From: Dryococelus australis
Taxonomy: Eukaryota > Arthropoda > Insecta > Phasmatodea > Phasmatidae
Direction of reading: 5' to 3'
Assembly: GCA_029891345.1 (NCBI GenBank)
Contig: CM056997.1
Span: forward strand, 219,914,172 to 219,978,171
DNA: 64,000 bases
The first letter of the stretch is position 1; every line of letters begins with the position of its first letter. Made by a program: the position numbers and the translations under genes. The notes beneath the pieces were generated by a model. It saw nothing but the letters and a program-made list of their open reading frames with translations, made no database searches and had not been told where the DNA came from. Below, one piece after another: positions 34,437-47,828 of the stretch.

Positions 34437-36190
34437 TTACTTTCTTTGAGCCGCCAAAATATATTCTGGGTCTCTAATATCATTGCCCAAGATCAGGTTT
34501 GGAGCAACAATCTCAGGTAACAAACAGTGATTATAAAATTGTGTAAGCTTGGGCAGCGTTACTGTTTCCCAGATGTTTGCATCTTGCCTTATTTCCTCTA
34601 TATGCAAGCTACTTTTTGTATCAATCATCACAATGAAGTAACATAAATCACACTTAGAAATATTTATGATACCTTGCACTTGATAGAAGTACAGATGTGT
34701 CTTCTTCAGAACTAAGCCTCTACTTTTACAGTGCTCTAAGAAAAAACTTTTTTTTTTTCCCTAGCAGTTTCTTCAAGTCCAAGTAGTATTGCAGAAGGTG
34801 TACATTTTACCTCAACAATAGCGTTTTCATTTGCTACAATGCCATCTGGGCTTGCACCCAAAAACCCATATTGCAGGTCAATATATAACCCACACCTATC
34901 CACTACCAAACCACTTTGGTTTTGAAACCGTTATATGGCAATATGTTCATTATGACGACCTTATTCAATGGCTGAGGTCACAACAGGTGGTTTGTAAAGC
35001 ATCTGTTCTATTAGATTTGCACAGGATGTAGCATCTTTACGGTAACGACCTATACCAAAATTACTTGCTGTCAGCCGTTTCCACCTTTTTTCATGCCACA
35101 AATTGCAATCAGACTGCGTTTTAGTTTTTTTTTGATTATGGTATAAATTTCTTGAACACTTGCTTGCAGCGAACTAATATACATCTCACACTTTTGTGTT
35201 AGTTCGTATGCACTTACATTACTGTCAGAGATATCCGTAAGTTGATCACCTGATGGTTCATATTCAACGTCAGCTTCATCCGTTGAACAATCTGGTTTTT
35301 GCTTAATTTTCCTAGGGTAGATAAGCTTCCAACGTGCAGAACATTTTTTTTTTTTTTTTTTTTTTTTTTGTTAACTTTTTATAGATAGAGCCAGGGCTCT
35401 TTCCTGCCATTCGTTTGAAAGGACCATGTTCCCAAGCCAAACCTTTCTGAAATCTCAATGCAGCAATATCACTCACACTGACATTGAAATGAGCGTCATT
35501 GTGAAAAATTTAGCCTTTTACCTCCATTAAATTTGGCTACGAGACTCGTGTAGTTCTCAGCTGCATTACTAGTGAAATTTTCCTTTAGCCTCTGTGCCTT
35601 GACAAGTCTTTCAACAATGTTTTCAACCTGCTCGAGAATGCCAGAAGTTTGTAGTACTGGAGCGATGTCAGTAGAGCCACCTCAGTTGCAGAAATATTCC
35701 TGACACTTGGCATGATCTCCAAATACATGCCTAGGACCGTTACGCAAGTCCTTAGATCCTCTGCATTCTCACCAATTTCTCCGTAGTGTCGAATTGAACC
35801 TCTTGCTGCAGAAGTTAGGCTAGGAATTACACCTTTCTGCAGTTTTCTTGCCTGTAAGGGAAAACTCTTGCCTCATGCTAAATTATGCAAATGTCCGGTA
35901 TAATTTCGTACGCAGTGGTTAGCGCACTCCATTTTTTAAATTGTTCGCCCATATGGAACCTTTTGCATGATTCGTGCACATACGCTCGAATTACCATCTC
36001 CTACAAAATATTTGTATTTCAAGCCATGCATTTTAATGCTTTGGCAGAAACCTTCGACAATCACGTCCTGTTCCATCCCTGTAGAAGGCATTGTTCCTTC
36101 CCAATTTATGTAGCAGGTATGGGTTTTTGCCGTCCTGCGTTCCAAAGTTGCACGCTCACATATAGAGTAGTATTTGTTCCGTACACCCAG
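34437..36190 (-). mobile_element. Mutator-type transposase fused to YqaJ nuclease, broken DNA-transposon gene
   Basis: Minus strand, N to C: CYINWEG...MEQDVIVEGF...HGLKYKYFVGDGNSSV (about 36120-35965), the Mutator-like transposase domain of animals; LQARKLQKGVIPSLTSAARG (about 35850-35790); DHAKCQEYFCN (about 35720-35690); TSNAAENYTSLVAKFNGGKR (about 35575-35515), which closes the transposase part; then LWHEKRWKRLTASNFG (about 35105-35060); CGLYIDLQYGFLGASPDGI (about 34890-34835) and VEVKC (about 34815-34800) and YQVQG (34670-34690). The last set is the YqaJ/lambda-exonuclease core with its Asp, Glu-x-Lys and Gln residues in place. The gene has several frameshifts and stops, plus a T23 run at 35347-35369 in the linker. 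It is a dead copy. The arrangement matches a known animal protein type carrying both domains. Confidence 0.8.
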
Positions 36191-39100
36191 AAATAGTAGC
36201 TTGCCAGTTCGCTGGGCAATAATAACAGCCTGAAAATCATAATAATAATAATAATTGCAAATAGAAATATAATGACTAACAAAAAAATCAAGCGTTCAGA
36301 AGGAATCGTCCAAAGTGTACATAATTTCATACACACGCTTACTATCGCTGGGTGTGTAAACTATTATAAGTGCAATTATCTGTAACATCTAGAGATATCA
36401 CTGCAATACAGTAACCTCAACTTTAACACGTACAGTTTCATTTTGACCATGAATTCCAAGTGCTTAATTTTTTTCTCCTTGAGTATTACATGTATACAGA
36501 CCAATTTTAACGCAAATAGAAATAAAATAAAAGGTTATGACCTTTGTCATTCTTGATTACAAAATACATGGTTAGAATCCCATGCCAGACTCTACTTCAA
36601 AATCACTATAGAATGAAAACCAAATAGGTTAAATGGTGTGATTGGGATTAATTTTCCCTTGCTATATTACGAGTAGTGTTAGCAAACATATTGTCCTAAG
36701 TGTCAATTTTGGTACTGTTCTAGCAAATGAATTAAAGCGGTTTTCATCAAAACAGAATTGCTTTAGTCAACAGTGAAATGGTTTGGAAATTTGCTTCCAA
36801 GCTTGCAACTTTTTTCTGTGAATGTGATAGATTGGATTGCTGTAATATGAAATGGGCGGAAATTTTCAATAGTCGGCCTGAGGTAATAGAAAAGACCGAT
36901 CCTGGCGCACATATTTCCACTCATTTTTCTCTAAATAAATATAGACACAAAAATGGTGAATTTTACGCTAATTGACAATAAAAGTAAATTATACATGATA
37001 TTCATACCTTTTTTAAAAATAATGCATATTAGGAGCCAAATACGACAGGAAGATCCTAGATCCAGTATTTGCTTCTCTGTGGCTGTAATCCCTTCGGAAT
37101 ATTTCTGAACTAGAGAGAATTTGAAGTCAACTACGTCTTCTTTCAACCTATGACAACTGGAACATTCTACCTTTAAGGCCAAGGGTTCGAGTTCTTCACA
37201 CTGAGCAATACAGGGGCATTGGAAGTAGTTACTCAAACCAGCACAACGTAGCGTGTTGAATTCGAGAAGAATGTTTTGGTAGGCTCCGCTAGGAGCAGCA
37301 CCAACGGTCTTTATCATCCAGGATCTAGGTTTAGCCTGTGGTGGGAAGACACGACAATTGTAACCAAAACGCGGGACAGGGTGGAGGAAGAGAATAGGGC
37401 GACGAAACAACAGGGGGAAGACTCTCTACCTGCTTGTTGTGTGTATAACGGTTCGGCTCTCCCTGACACACACATTGCTTGTCAGCCAGAAAGAAGCCGG
37501 TTTCTGCATACTGTTGCGACTGCATTTTGAATGTATCCATTTTCATCTAAAATATGCGCGTTAAATTTTCTTAAATTTTTCTGCAGTTTTGAATTTAGTG
37601 ATTCATATCAATTTATTTTTTATTATATTAAGGCTTATTTATTTATGGGGTTAGCAACTGGTCAGTGAAACACATACTCTATTCACACAGACTAATTGTT
37701 TTTTGTGTTTAAACGACATCTAGGAATATGTACACGAAGAATTAAAATCATCACAATACACAGTGTAAAAAAAAATGTATATAATATGTTGCACGGAGAT
37801 TATAACAGAACATAGTGTAATTGTATGCATATACTTTTTTTTAATACAGTTAAAAAAGCAATTTAATCTTGTAAACTTACTTAATTCAACTATGTATTGA
37901 AAACTATTTTGTTTAAAATTATATATGAACGCTAGTGCAAAGTACATTCAGATACTGTGCAGTACTTTCGAGAGCTTTTAGATGTTACAGTTAGGATGTT
38001 ATCAGGAGGTTGCAAAGACATTAGATACCCCTAAGCATTTCGTGGACAACCTATTAGGGCTCACTATTTATTTCCGTGACAAGAATTTACTGAAATTGAT
38101 TTCAATTTTGTTAATCAATAAAACAATTTATAATGTTTGCAGATAACCATTTCTTAGATTCCGGTAAATGAACAGCTAGTCGGGTAGCAATATTTTGATT
38201 TAATTTATGTACTTTTTTAAATATATTCTGAAGTACCAAGTCTGGCAATTAAAGTTCTGTATTAAAAAAGGCTTTAAATTCTTATGCCACGTAGATTTAT
38301 CATACGTTAATATAAACATTGTCTTCCTATTCTGGTATAAGCGAGTGAAGTCCTCATGGCAAGGTTATAAGTTGTTCACGGTAGGCCTGGTTACTTTTTC
38401 CTTTGAGCCATTTTATCCTTTATACACATTTTAAAATAAATATTGCCATGTAAGTAATAGTAAACACAGTGTGTATATTCCACCGCACTCAGAAGTTAAC
38501 TACTACTATTATTCCAAATGAGAGGGCTTCCAAAAGAGCTCACTTTACCATAAATGGCCTTTATTAATGCTTTGCTTTGGTATTTATAAAACTGTAAAAA
38601 ATGTAAGTGAAAGCACTAGGTATTCATGGTAACCAGCAATTAATTTCGATTTTAAGCCAAGCGTAACCTTTCAGTAGGTTTTTCCAGTCCTTATCTTTAC
38701 CTGTGCTTTACATGGCGATGGTGAATATCATGCTTGTACACATAGCCATACTGTCTGTCTGACAGTTACAATTACAAGTTGCTTATTTGTACTTCGTGAA
38801 AGCACCCACAGTTGAAATAACATCTATGTGACTTGAGAAGAACCAAAATTGTGTGTTTTTGCAGTGTCAACAACCATCTTCAATAGAAAGTCCAATCTAC
38901 GAATTAGCCTCGTTTCCAACTTCCCTGTCTGTGTGTGTCAATATGTGTTCTAAAAATTTTTGAGCCGCTGCAAAAATTCACATACACAACTGCTAGTAAG
39001 GACATCTGACTTTTATTATTTTTGCTAATCAATTTTTAGACCTATGAGATAGTAGATGATTTGTCTACCGGAATTATTAATAAATTTGCGACAAGTAGTT

Positions 39101-39897
39101 AATGTCAGATTTATTAAAACAAGTTCCTGTGTCAAAATCTCAACGTTTTATCACTATGTTAATTCCTAAATGTGACATACCTGTGTCACGACCTCTTCAA
39201 GTACAAAAAAGTAGGCTATAAGTTTTTCTCAGAACTTTTTTTTTCATTACGAGTATTTTGTTTGAGTGTTTGATAAGTGAACATGTATTTACTTGAAATA
39301 CAAGTTATCTAAATTTACTTTAAAAATAACAGGCTGCCACCCCATGTGATCAGCATTTATACTACAAATACAACTTCAGTGAGTAAATATCTTCAAAAAA
39401 ATCTTGTTTATTGAAACTATACATAGGACAAGGAAATACATAAAACAGTAATATTATATGTTGACGTCGTCGGGTGAGATATGAGACGAACAATGACACA
39501 AATACTTACTGGTAATTTGGGCGTCAGCGGTGCTTCTCAATCACCGCACTATTGAGACTCAGGATTCTCAGGGATGCTGTGGGTTGTGTGTGTCCATCTC
39601 ACCCATGCATACTTACAAACAGCAGGCAGTACTAAACTTTTTACTAAACATTACTGGAAATAAACATTTAATACTAGGACACTGTCACTACTACTGTAGT
39701 CTTGTTTTTATTATTATGCATACAAATCAACGTACCAATGAAATTATGATAATCTCGGTCATGACTAGCCGATTCTGCTTGGGTGCTCCCCAGCCCGCAA
39801 TTACTCTAGCGCACACCTAGATGGATGATCGCACCGAGGTGCGTGAAAACACAGCCTTCACAAGGGAAAAGGGCCGACAGCCGCTAGGGTGGACTGA
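36191..39897. other. Intronic sequence, possible N-terminal part of the transposase gene
   Basis: On the minus strand two overlapping frames (36931-37410 and 37331-37546) lie upstream of the Mutator domain. The first has a cysteine-rich stretch, CPCIAQCEELEPLALKVECSSC, that could be a zinc-binding region. I cannot assign it. It may be the N-terminus of the transposon gene or unrelated. The remainder (37.6-39.9 kb) is AT-rich with nothing recognised. Confidence 0.3.
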
Positions 39898-41376
39898 TGG
39901 TTTTTCCCTGAAGACAGGACACGGTGAATTACAAATGAAACCCTTGATACATATGAACACGTGATTACTCGGCATCACTGATGCAAACTCGTCGCGGCTC
40001 ACCCTCCAGCAAGTGGGTAGTGTGGTGATGGCCTATACACAGAGCCGGCTAGGACGGGAATAATTGCACCGTACACAAATTACAAAATTACATAAACCCA
40101 TGAATGATACATGAAACAAGATGGGACGCAAGATGAATATTCACAATACACACACACACACCCACATGTGAAAACAAGATTAGATGGCATGGATGCCGCT
40201 GGCTGAAGTTCGTAGCGGACCATGTGGTGCAGGTGAAATTGCCATATTTCTGCGTGAAAACGGCAAACTAAATTCAGACAAAATATCATTCTTGCTGAGA
40301 AAATTATTCTCTTTACAATTGCAATGGTTACAGGGGTGTAACACGCCTGATGGCGGTAAAATCAAACATTATGTGACCGCATGGTCAAGTACAAAAAGCA
40401 TCAATTTACGTGAAAAATACATTGGACCCTGAAGAAATTTGACATAGAACTCTGAAATAAATATTGCACATACAGTGTTACATAATTAAGCTCTCAAACG
40501 CAACAATGACATATACAAAGACTTTGCATCGGTCGCCCACGTGGTTTTACGTGAAATTGCCGTAAAATATTCATACACCAAAACAACCCTCAAATACATA
40601 CATAAAATGAAAGCTGTTAAAATTGCATGTAGCAATAATGCAGAAGTTACAATGAAATGCCCTAAACATAAGCGGATGGCATCTGATTCAAGTTGCATGG
40701 GTCGCGTGTCCTCTCTGACATATTTCTACTTCTTCTCCTCGATTAAGTAAAAATGCCACAAGGGCACAATAAATTAATAAAGCTTAAGCATAATGCTGGG
40801 GAAAATGTCTGGCAAAAACGGCTCAAGCAAATGTTAACCAGTAAAATAAATTAACTATGGAAACGTAAATCAGTGAACAAAAGTTGTAGTCTGTACGTGA
40901 CAGTGTCTTACCTCGTCAGCTCTCCTCAACAGACTATCCAGAGACAAGCATCTCACGGACCTACCATGGTCGTCTATGGGGTTCACATAAGCGGAAGAGC
41001 TATGCATGCAAAGTAAAATATTTTATTATTAAAAATAAAATAGCACAAATAAAATAAAATATTGTTTTACATTTCTATAATTTTCTTATGAATTTTCGTA
41101 TTATTTTAGTGTCTCTTTATGACAGCATTCATACCGGAATATTAAGTGTTCTTAATCTCGGTGCTGTGGGCACTTTGAAATTTGTAACCAAACAATTTAA
41201 AAATAGTAACATACACTTGAACATATTTTAAGACATTAAACTCTGCAAATACAATAGAACACATTTTACACTGTAAATAACATTTTTACGAAAATTCAAA
41301 ATTATTGGCCTCTTTGCGCACGTGCGGGACACATGACACGTGCATGGTCAGCACCGCTGGCTTTTAGCCGGCGTCA
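39898..41376. repeat. LTR-like direct repeat, left copy
   Basis: Matches 42552-44038 in the same orientation throughout, with shared blocks such as TTTTTCCCTGAAGACAGGAC, CACAGAGCCGGCTAGGACGG and GGTCAAGTACAAAAAGCATC. Differences are roughly one in six to eight bases by eye. It begins TG and ends CA like an LTR. Length 1479 bp. No coding frame. See the paired copy for the interior. Confidence 0.8.
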
Positions 41377-42551
41377 GTGTAAGCAATAACTTTATTTCTG
41401 AAACACTTATACAATTTATATTTGCTAACATATTGTCTTTACTTCGCCACAGTAAAATAAAGCTTACATAACTTAAATAAAGAACTTTCATATAATATGA
41501 AACTAACATGAAATTGAGACTTTAATACAAAATAATAACACATCGATAATTTATCAGTGCAGTACTCACTGCAAGCAGTTCTCATCTGCCCGTTACAATA
41601 AAGATAAAATTATTGCATCAAATTATCTTTCAGAACATTGTACCTTCATTCACAATATAAATATGAGACAGTAAAGTTAATCATTTAATTCTTAAATTTA
41701 AATTTACACATGAGTGACAGTTACACTTTCAAATAAATACTTACAGAAATTTGCAAATTTGCGACTCATGGAGTGTTAAATAATTTTAGTCATTTCCTAT
41801 CTGTGCCATTGCAAGAGAAGATTTATTAACAAATCAAACATGCATAAACATCCAAAAAAATGATATCTACATGGGATTACAATTGTGTTGTACCACGACG
41901 AACTTCAAACAGCTTGATATACACAACAGTGCATATATAACCATACAGTGTTTTACGTTACCAATCACATGAATGAAAGAAAAAATAATTATATTTGAAA
42001 TCTTTTCCAAGTGAGATACAAAAGGAATCAATTTATAGTCTATGCTTGGAGCTGGATAATGTTTTATATTGCAAGTTTAATTTTTTTTTTTACACAATCT
42101 TTTTTTTTTTTTTTTTTTTTATTTGTGTGGTACCGATGCATTATGAAAATACGCAAGCTTAGAAATATTGTAACAGTCCTGGCTATGGCCAGGTTATAAA
42201 CCAAGTTTTTCAAACACAGATTCAGTTAATAGATTTTTCCTTTTTTTTTTTTTTTTTTTTACAGAGAAGAACTAAAACACCACAGTTGCCCGAAACAGGC
42301 TTTTACTTTACTGGACTATTCAATACAGTAATTAAATCAAAACTATTAAAATAATGGTACCACAGCTATTTTACTAAGTTTACCTGTACGAAAATTAATT
42401 GGTCTCGTTGAATTTTGCCACTTTCGCACTGTTCTAGTATCACATGTTTCCTTGTAGCAGCTGCTGTAATGTGATCAAGTCATGCGACATTCACGATCCC
42501 GCCACCAATGTTCACACACTCCCCACTTGCATAATATACCGGCTCACTGAC
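41377..42551. other. Interior between the LTR-like repeats
   Basis: About 1.18 kb of AT-rich non-coding sequence with two long T runs (42096-42121 and 42239-42260). No gag or pol remnants are seen. If the flanks are LTRs, this is a non-autonomous element without genes. On the minus strand, 42505-42525 reads TTGGTGGCGGGATCGTGAA, which could be a primer-binding site, but it lies about 30 bases inside the repeat end. Confidence 0.35.
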
Positions 42552-44038
42552 TGTTTTTCCCTGAAGACAGGACATGGTGAATTACAAATGAAACTCTTGA
42601 TGATACATATTAACACGTGTAATTACTCGGCTTCACTAACGCAAACTCGTTGGGGCTCGTCCTCCAGCACGTGGGTAGCGTGGTGACGGCCTATACACAG
42701 AGCCGGCTAGGACGGGAGTAATTTGCACCGTACACAATTTACAAAATTACATCAACCCTCAAAAGATACATGAAACAAGATGGGACATGAGATGAGTATT
42801 CATAATAAACACACTAATGTATGAAAACATGTTTAGATGACGCGGATGCCACTGGATGAAGTTCGTAGTGGACCATGTGGTGCAGGTGGAATTGCTATAT
42901 TTATTTGTGAAAACAGCAAATAAAATTCCAACAAAATATTATTCAGAACGAGAAAATAATTCTCTTTACGATTAAAGTGATTACAGGCATGTAACTTGCC
43001 TGATGGCGGTAAAATAAAACATTAACATGAATGTGTGGTCAAGTACAAAAAGCATCAATTTACGTGAAATTACATGGAACTGTGACAAAATTGAACATAG
43101 AACTCTGAATAACATATTGAACATACAATGTTACATAAATAAGCTCTCAAAACGCAATGATGATGTATACAAATACTTGGCGTTGGTCAGCCACGCGGTT
43201 ATACTTGATGTTGCCGTAAAATATTCAAACGTGGAAAATACCCTCAAATACATAAATGAAAACAAAGCCCTTAAAATAGCACATATTAATAATGCAGAAA
43301 TTACAATGAAATGCCACTAACATAGACGGATGGCGCCTGATTCAAGTTGCGTGTGTCACGTGACCTTTCTGACATCTTTCTCCTCCTCCTCCTCCTCGAT
43401 TAAGTGAAAAATGCCACAAGGGTGAAATAAATTAGTAAAGCGGAAGCATAATGATGGGGAAATGTCTGGCAAAACATACGCAAGCAAAGGTTGACTGGTA
43501 AACTAAATTGACTATTAAAATCTACATCAGTGTACAAAAGTTGTAGTGCATACGTGACAGTGTCTTACCTTGTCTTGAAAGACTGTCCAGAGGCAAGCGT
43601 CACACGGACCTACCATGGCCGCCTACAGGGTTCACATAAATGGAAGTGCTATGCACACAGAGTAAAATATTTTATAGAAGTAAAATGGCACAAATTAAAA
43701 TAAATACTGTTTTACATTTTATAATTTTCTGATGAATTTTTCATATAATATCAGTGTCTCTTTACGACGGCGTTCACATGGTTATATTAGTGTTCGTAAT
43801 CTCAGTGCCGCGGGCACTTTGAATTTCATAACCGAACAATTCTAATATAACAACAAACACTTCAGAACATTTTAAGACATATTAAACCCTACAAATACAA
43901 AGCACATTTTATTCTGAAAAATAATATTAATATGAGAGTTCAGAATTATTGGCCTCTTTGCGCATGTGCAGGACACATGACACGTGCGTGGTGAGCACCA
44001 TTGTGACCTATAGCGCTGCTGGCTGTTAGCCAGCATCA
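42552..44038. repeat. LTR-like direct repeat, right copy
   Basis: Partner of 39898-41376; 1487 bp, TG...CA ends. The pair and interior span 4.14 kb. No clear target duplication flanks the pair. The 41-bp minisatellite starts at the last bases of this copy. The alternative is an ordinary tandem duplication of an unknown repeat. Divergence suggests an old event. Confidence 0.8.
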
Positions 44039-44529
44039 GAGTATAGGAACTGAATGGTCTATTTCAAGATAAGACATCAAAGTATAGGAACTGAATGGTC
44101 TATTTCAAGATAAGACATCAAAGTATAGGAACTGATTGGTCTATTTCAAGATAAGACATCAAAGTATAGGAACTGAATGGTCTATTTCAAGATAAGACAT
44201 CAAAGTATAGGAACTGAATGGTCTATTTCAAGATAAGACATCAAAGTATAGGAACTGATTGGTCTATTTCAAGATAAGACATCAAAGTATAGGAACTGAA
44301 TGGTCTATTTCAAGATAAGACATCAAAGTATAGGAACTGAATGGTCTATTTCAAGATAAGACATCAAAGTATAGGAACTGATTGGTCTATTTCAAGATAA
44401 GACATCAAAGTATAGGAACTGAATGGTCTATTTCAAGATAAGACATCAAAGTATAGGAACTGAATGGTCTATTTCAAGATAAGACATCAAAGTATAGGAA
44501 CTGAATGGTCTATTTCAAGATAAGACACC
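44035..44529. repeat. 41-bp minisatellite, 12 copies, with 123-bp higher-order period
   Basis: Unit CATCAAAGTATAGGAACTGA-led, 41 bp, twelve copies (TATAGG at 44042, 44083, 44124 and every 41 bases to 44493). One position alternates A/T (CTGAATGG or CTGATTGG) in the order AAT AAT AAT AAA, so triplets of units were the copying block. Otherwise the copies are almost identical. The first unit overlaps the CATCA end of the LTR-like repeat. Confidence 0.97.
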
Positions 44530-46139
44530 AAATCTGACAAGAAATACATTGAAATTGTTGAGAATTAGTTATTTAAGTTTTGCCAAAAATTCAAATAATT
44601 AATTCAGTAGTGAGCTTTTACATAAACATCAATGATAAAGAGAGCAATGAATTGCATTCTGTATAATCTAGGTCAAAGGTATTGGTCTTTTACCAAAAAG
44701 GACAAATGCAATATTGCTCAATAAACAAAATTCAAAAAGATAAAAAGTTGATCTATTTATGCCCTGTTTACACCACTACACTTTTAGGTTAGTTACTGTT
44801 TAGTAGGGATCTATGTGGTAAAATGCAAAAAAAATAATAGTTAGTTAAAAGCAAGCCGCTCGTTTGTAAAACCTCGACGATGTCCAGTAAAAAAAAAGTT
44901 ATATATTAAAAACAGTCAACAAATATCTGCAAAATTTGTATAAAAAAAAAACAACTACTACTACTACTGTACCCTTGTTCACAGTTCTCAAGACTAATAC
45001 ACATAACCTAACTTAACATCTAGATTAAACATATGATCCTGAAGATTTGGTTAAAAAGAAAACCGATCAGCGTAAATAATCGGCAAAACAATGTGACATA
45101 GACTCTACAGTTTGTAGGTTAGAATACACAATCTTTGTTGACAAAAGATTACTGCTGGAGCGACATACAAACAAAAACTCTTGTAGCGAATAGGAATGCC
45201 AACCTGAAAAACACTCACTTCGATGAGATACCTTAATAGCTAAACCATAGCTTATGTATGACACAAAAATATGTCTAACAAAAACGACTAAAAACTTAAA
45301 AGAGACAGTTTTTACCTTAAGACTGTACCCACGGCTAACGACACTATTCTCTCTCTCAGGTCTCTGACCACTAGACTTGTCTATCCGTTGACATGCACGA
45401 CCAACCAGACTGACTTGAACTAATTCACTGACTGTATAATTCTACCTTAAATTATCTACTATTTATTAGATTGACTCCGGCCATTCCTCCAGATAATTCC
45501 GAAGTAATGCCCTGATCAATCAAAAGAAAATTCAAGAAAACTTATCTCATTTCCATGGTGCGGTCACGGCCTTTCTCCAAGGCCGACGCGATGCTCCCTC
45601 ACACGATCACACCATCTTGCCAACTCCTGCATAACAACTCCCCCGTATTCTCTCTCACTCCTCTTTTTCTTGTCCTGGCATGCCATTGGCCTCGGCCAAT
45701 CAGCACGCCCCAAGACTCCACCTGGCAATCACGTGTTACCAGAGACCTCCTACTGCATTCCCTCCTTTCCCCTTGGTTACCCAAGGGTTCCAGCTGATAG
45801 AACCAGCAGAACGTCTACCTCTTTCTTCTCTCACAGCCTTAACACTCCGCTGCTGCTTGCTCATGCACAAAGCCTCGCCCCTGCCAGGTCAGGGCTTGGC
45901 CTCAAAAACATCTGGTCTGAGGTGTCTCGAAGCTTTGGGATACTCCTCAAAGAAAACAGGTCCTGATTATCAGTAATGTGTTGCGTTTCACAGCACTGCA
46001 AATTCTTTCAGGCGTCTATCTGGAAATATCGGCCCTGAGGCAGATAAAAAAAGTGGCAGCTACCAGCACACACCGTCTGGAGCTTTCTCCAAACTGCTAA
46101 AGGCCCGAACCAAAGTAAAGAAAAAAAAGTCCCAACTGA
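44530..46139. other. Intronic sequence, nothing recognised
   Basis: AT-rich, then a GC-richer patch at about 45540-45960 with overlapping short frames on both strands that match no family I know. The patch may be repeat or LTR sequence of the neighbouring retroelement. Confidence 0.3.
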
Positions 46140-46385
46140 AATAAATTTACCTAACATGCTTTTTAAAACAAAAGGAATAAATAAAAATTCTTTAAAAAAA
46201 ATAGTCAAACACAACTGTACTGATCTGAAACATAACCAAACGTTAAATTCGCTAATAAACAAGAAAAAAAACGGGGGGGGGGGGGGGGGTTCCTATTATA
46301 ATAAATGTATCTCAACAAAAAGTACTTAAGAAAAAAGAAAAAAAATTCTTACTATTTTCATCAAAGGCAAAAATTTTGAGCACAA
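46140..46385. repeat. Repeat Y, left copy
   Basis: Matches 56520-56735 in the same orientation: shared ACTGATCTGAAAC, TTCCTATTATAATAAA, TACTTAAGAAAAAAGAAAAA and ACTATTTTCATCAAAGGCAA. It contains a G18 run (46273-46290) where the other copy has a shorter mixed G tract. The two copies frame the block with the envelope fossil and Gypsy C, so they may be terminal-repeat pieces of one element. Confidence 0.8.
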
Positions 46386-47797
46386 CATTTTTCCTCGTGT
46401 AGTGATTTGTGGACCTTCACAAATAAATTTTACAAATTGTTTTCCAAAGAAAAATGTATTAAATCCAAAGTAATTATGCATAGCTTGGATTGTGCTTTGG
46501 CAACCACAACAATAAAAAAAGAATTTTCAATTTATTTATTTATTTTCTCAATATATCCATTTTAATAACTTTTATATATATATATATAAAATTTTTTATC
46601 TTTTAAGTTTTGTTATAGGGAGCCCACAAATCTAAAATACTTCCTTTAAGACTATCTGCCAAACTTTTTTTTTTGACTGATTTCTGATCCCGCTAACATT
46701 ATTTTGCTTTTGTCTTTTTTCCCCCCCTAACATTAACAGTTAAATATTTTTTTTCTGAATTGTAGCAGCTTGCTTCCCATTTCTTTACTTTTGACAAGTA
46801 CTAGATGGTTGTGACCAACTTGGTCGTAGCTCTTGTGGAATTCAACTGACCGATGCTGCAGAAGGGGAGTCATAACCAACAGCCAAGTGGGTTGAGGAAG
46901 AAAATTGCAGATGTTGGGATCTCTTCGCCTGTGTCCAACATGGTCAGCTGCCCTATGTCAAGCTGCTCGTCTCACTCTCTTTTTCTCAAAACTGTAACGA
47001 CAGTTTACCTGCCATCAGGCATAGCAATAACACATCTGGCACAGCCAGTTTTAATTTTCTTTCTTTAGGTCAGATCACAAAATAACCCATCTAATTAATC
47101 TCAAGTAGGAGCAAGGTGCTAGCTGCTCTTATATACCAAAAACAGACATACAACATGCTTAAAATAAAAGGATTGTTGGTTAAGGTAAATACATCCAATA
47201 CTTCACTATTTAACTCAACTAGCTAAAGAAGCTAAACGGGGTAATCCCCAACAACAGTTCAGGCAACACACGCACACACTCACACGACTGTCTTTAGAGC
47301 TCGTCAGTCCACTAGCCAGCCTCAGGATGATCACAGCTCAGGGAAGTTCTTTTTCACTCATCACACTGAGTAGAGGTAGTGACTCCTTTTGCTTCATGAA
47401 GGTAGGGTCCATGGCTCGCCTCTTCCAGGTTCAATCAAGTTGGGCACCAAGGGGTGGGAGCTGGCCAAGTCCACCACGAATGGGCTCACCACCACTACTG
47501 GACGACTGCCCCACCCGAAAGGCAACTTCTGCGGCACAGGAATCTCAGGTCATGGGCTCGAACCGAAAAGGGGTCGTCTGGTTCACTCTTAATTCATAGA
47601 CAAGGAGGCTTTGGCTTGTCGAGAGCTTCAAAACCTCAGGGCAGTAGGGGGAGCACCTACCACAGATGCTCGTCAAGACAAAACTAAGCTCTTGTGGAAT
47701 GATGACACCAAGAGTGGTCTCAGGTAGCTGCTTCAGCTTCCTAGCAGGATGACTGGCGCTCCAAACATCTTCACAGTGCGGTTAATGGGGAAGATTC

Positions 47798-47828
<31 letters not shown>

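Noticed and set aside
36778-36975. 65-codon plus-strand frame near the transposase
   Set aside because: No domain, splice context or relation to BSDC1; length is expected by chance.
47540-47575. tRNA or SINE B-box-like GGTTCGAGCCC on the minus strand
   Set aside because: No matching A box, no cloverleaf and no tail; more likely chance or retroelement leader.
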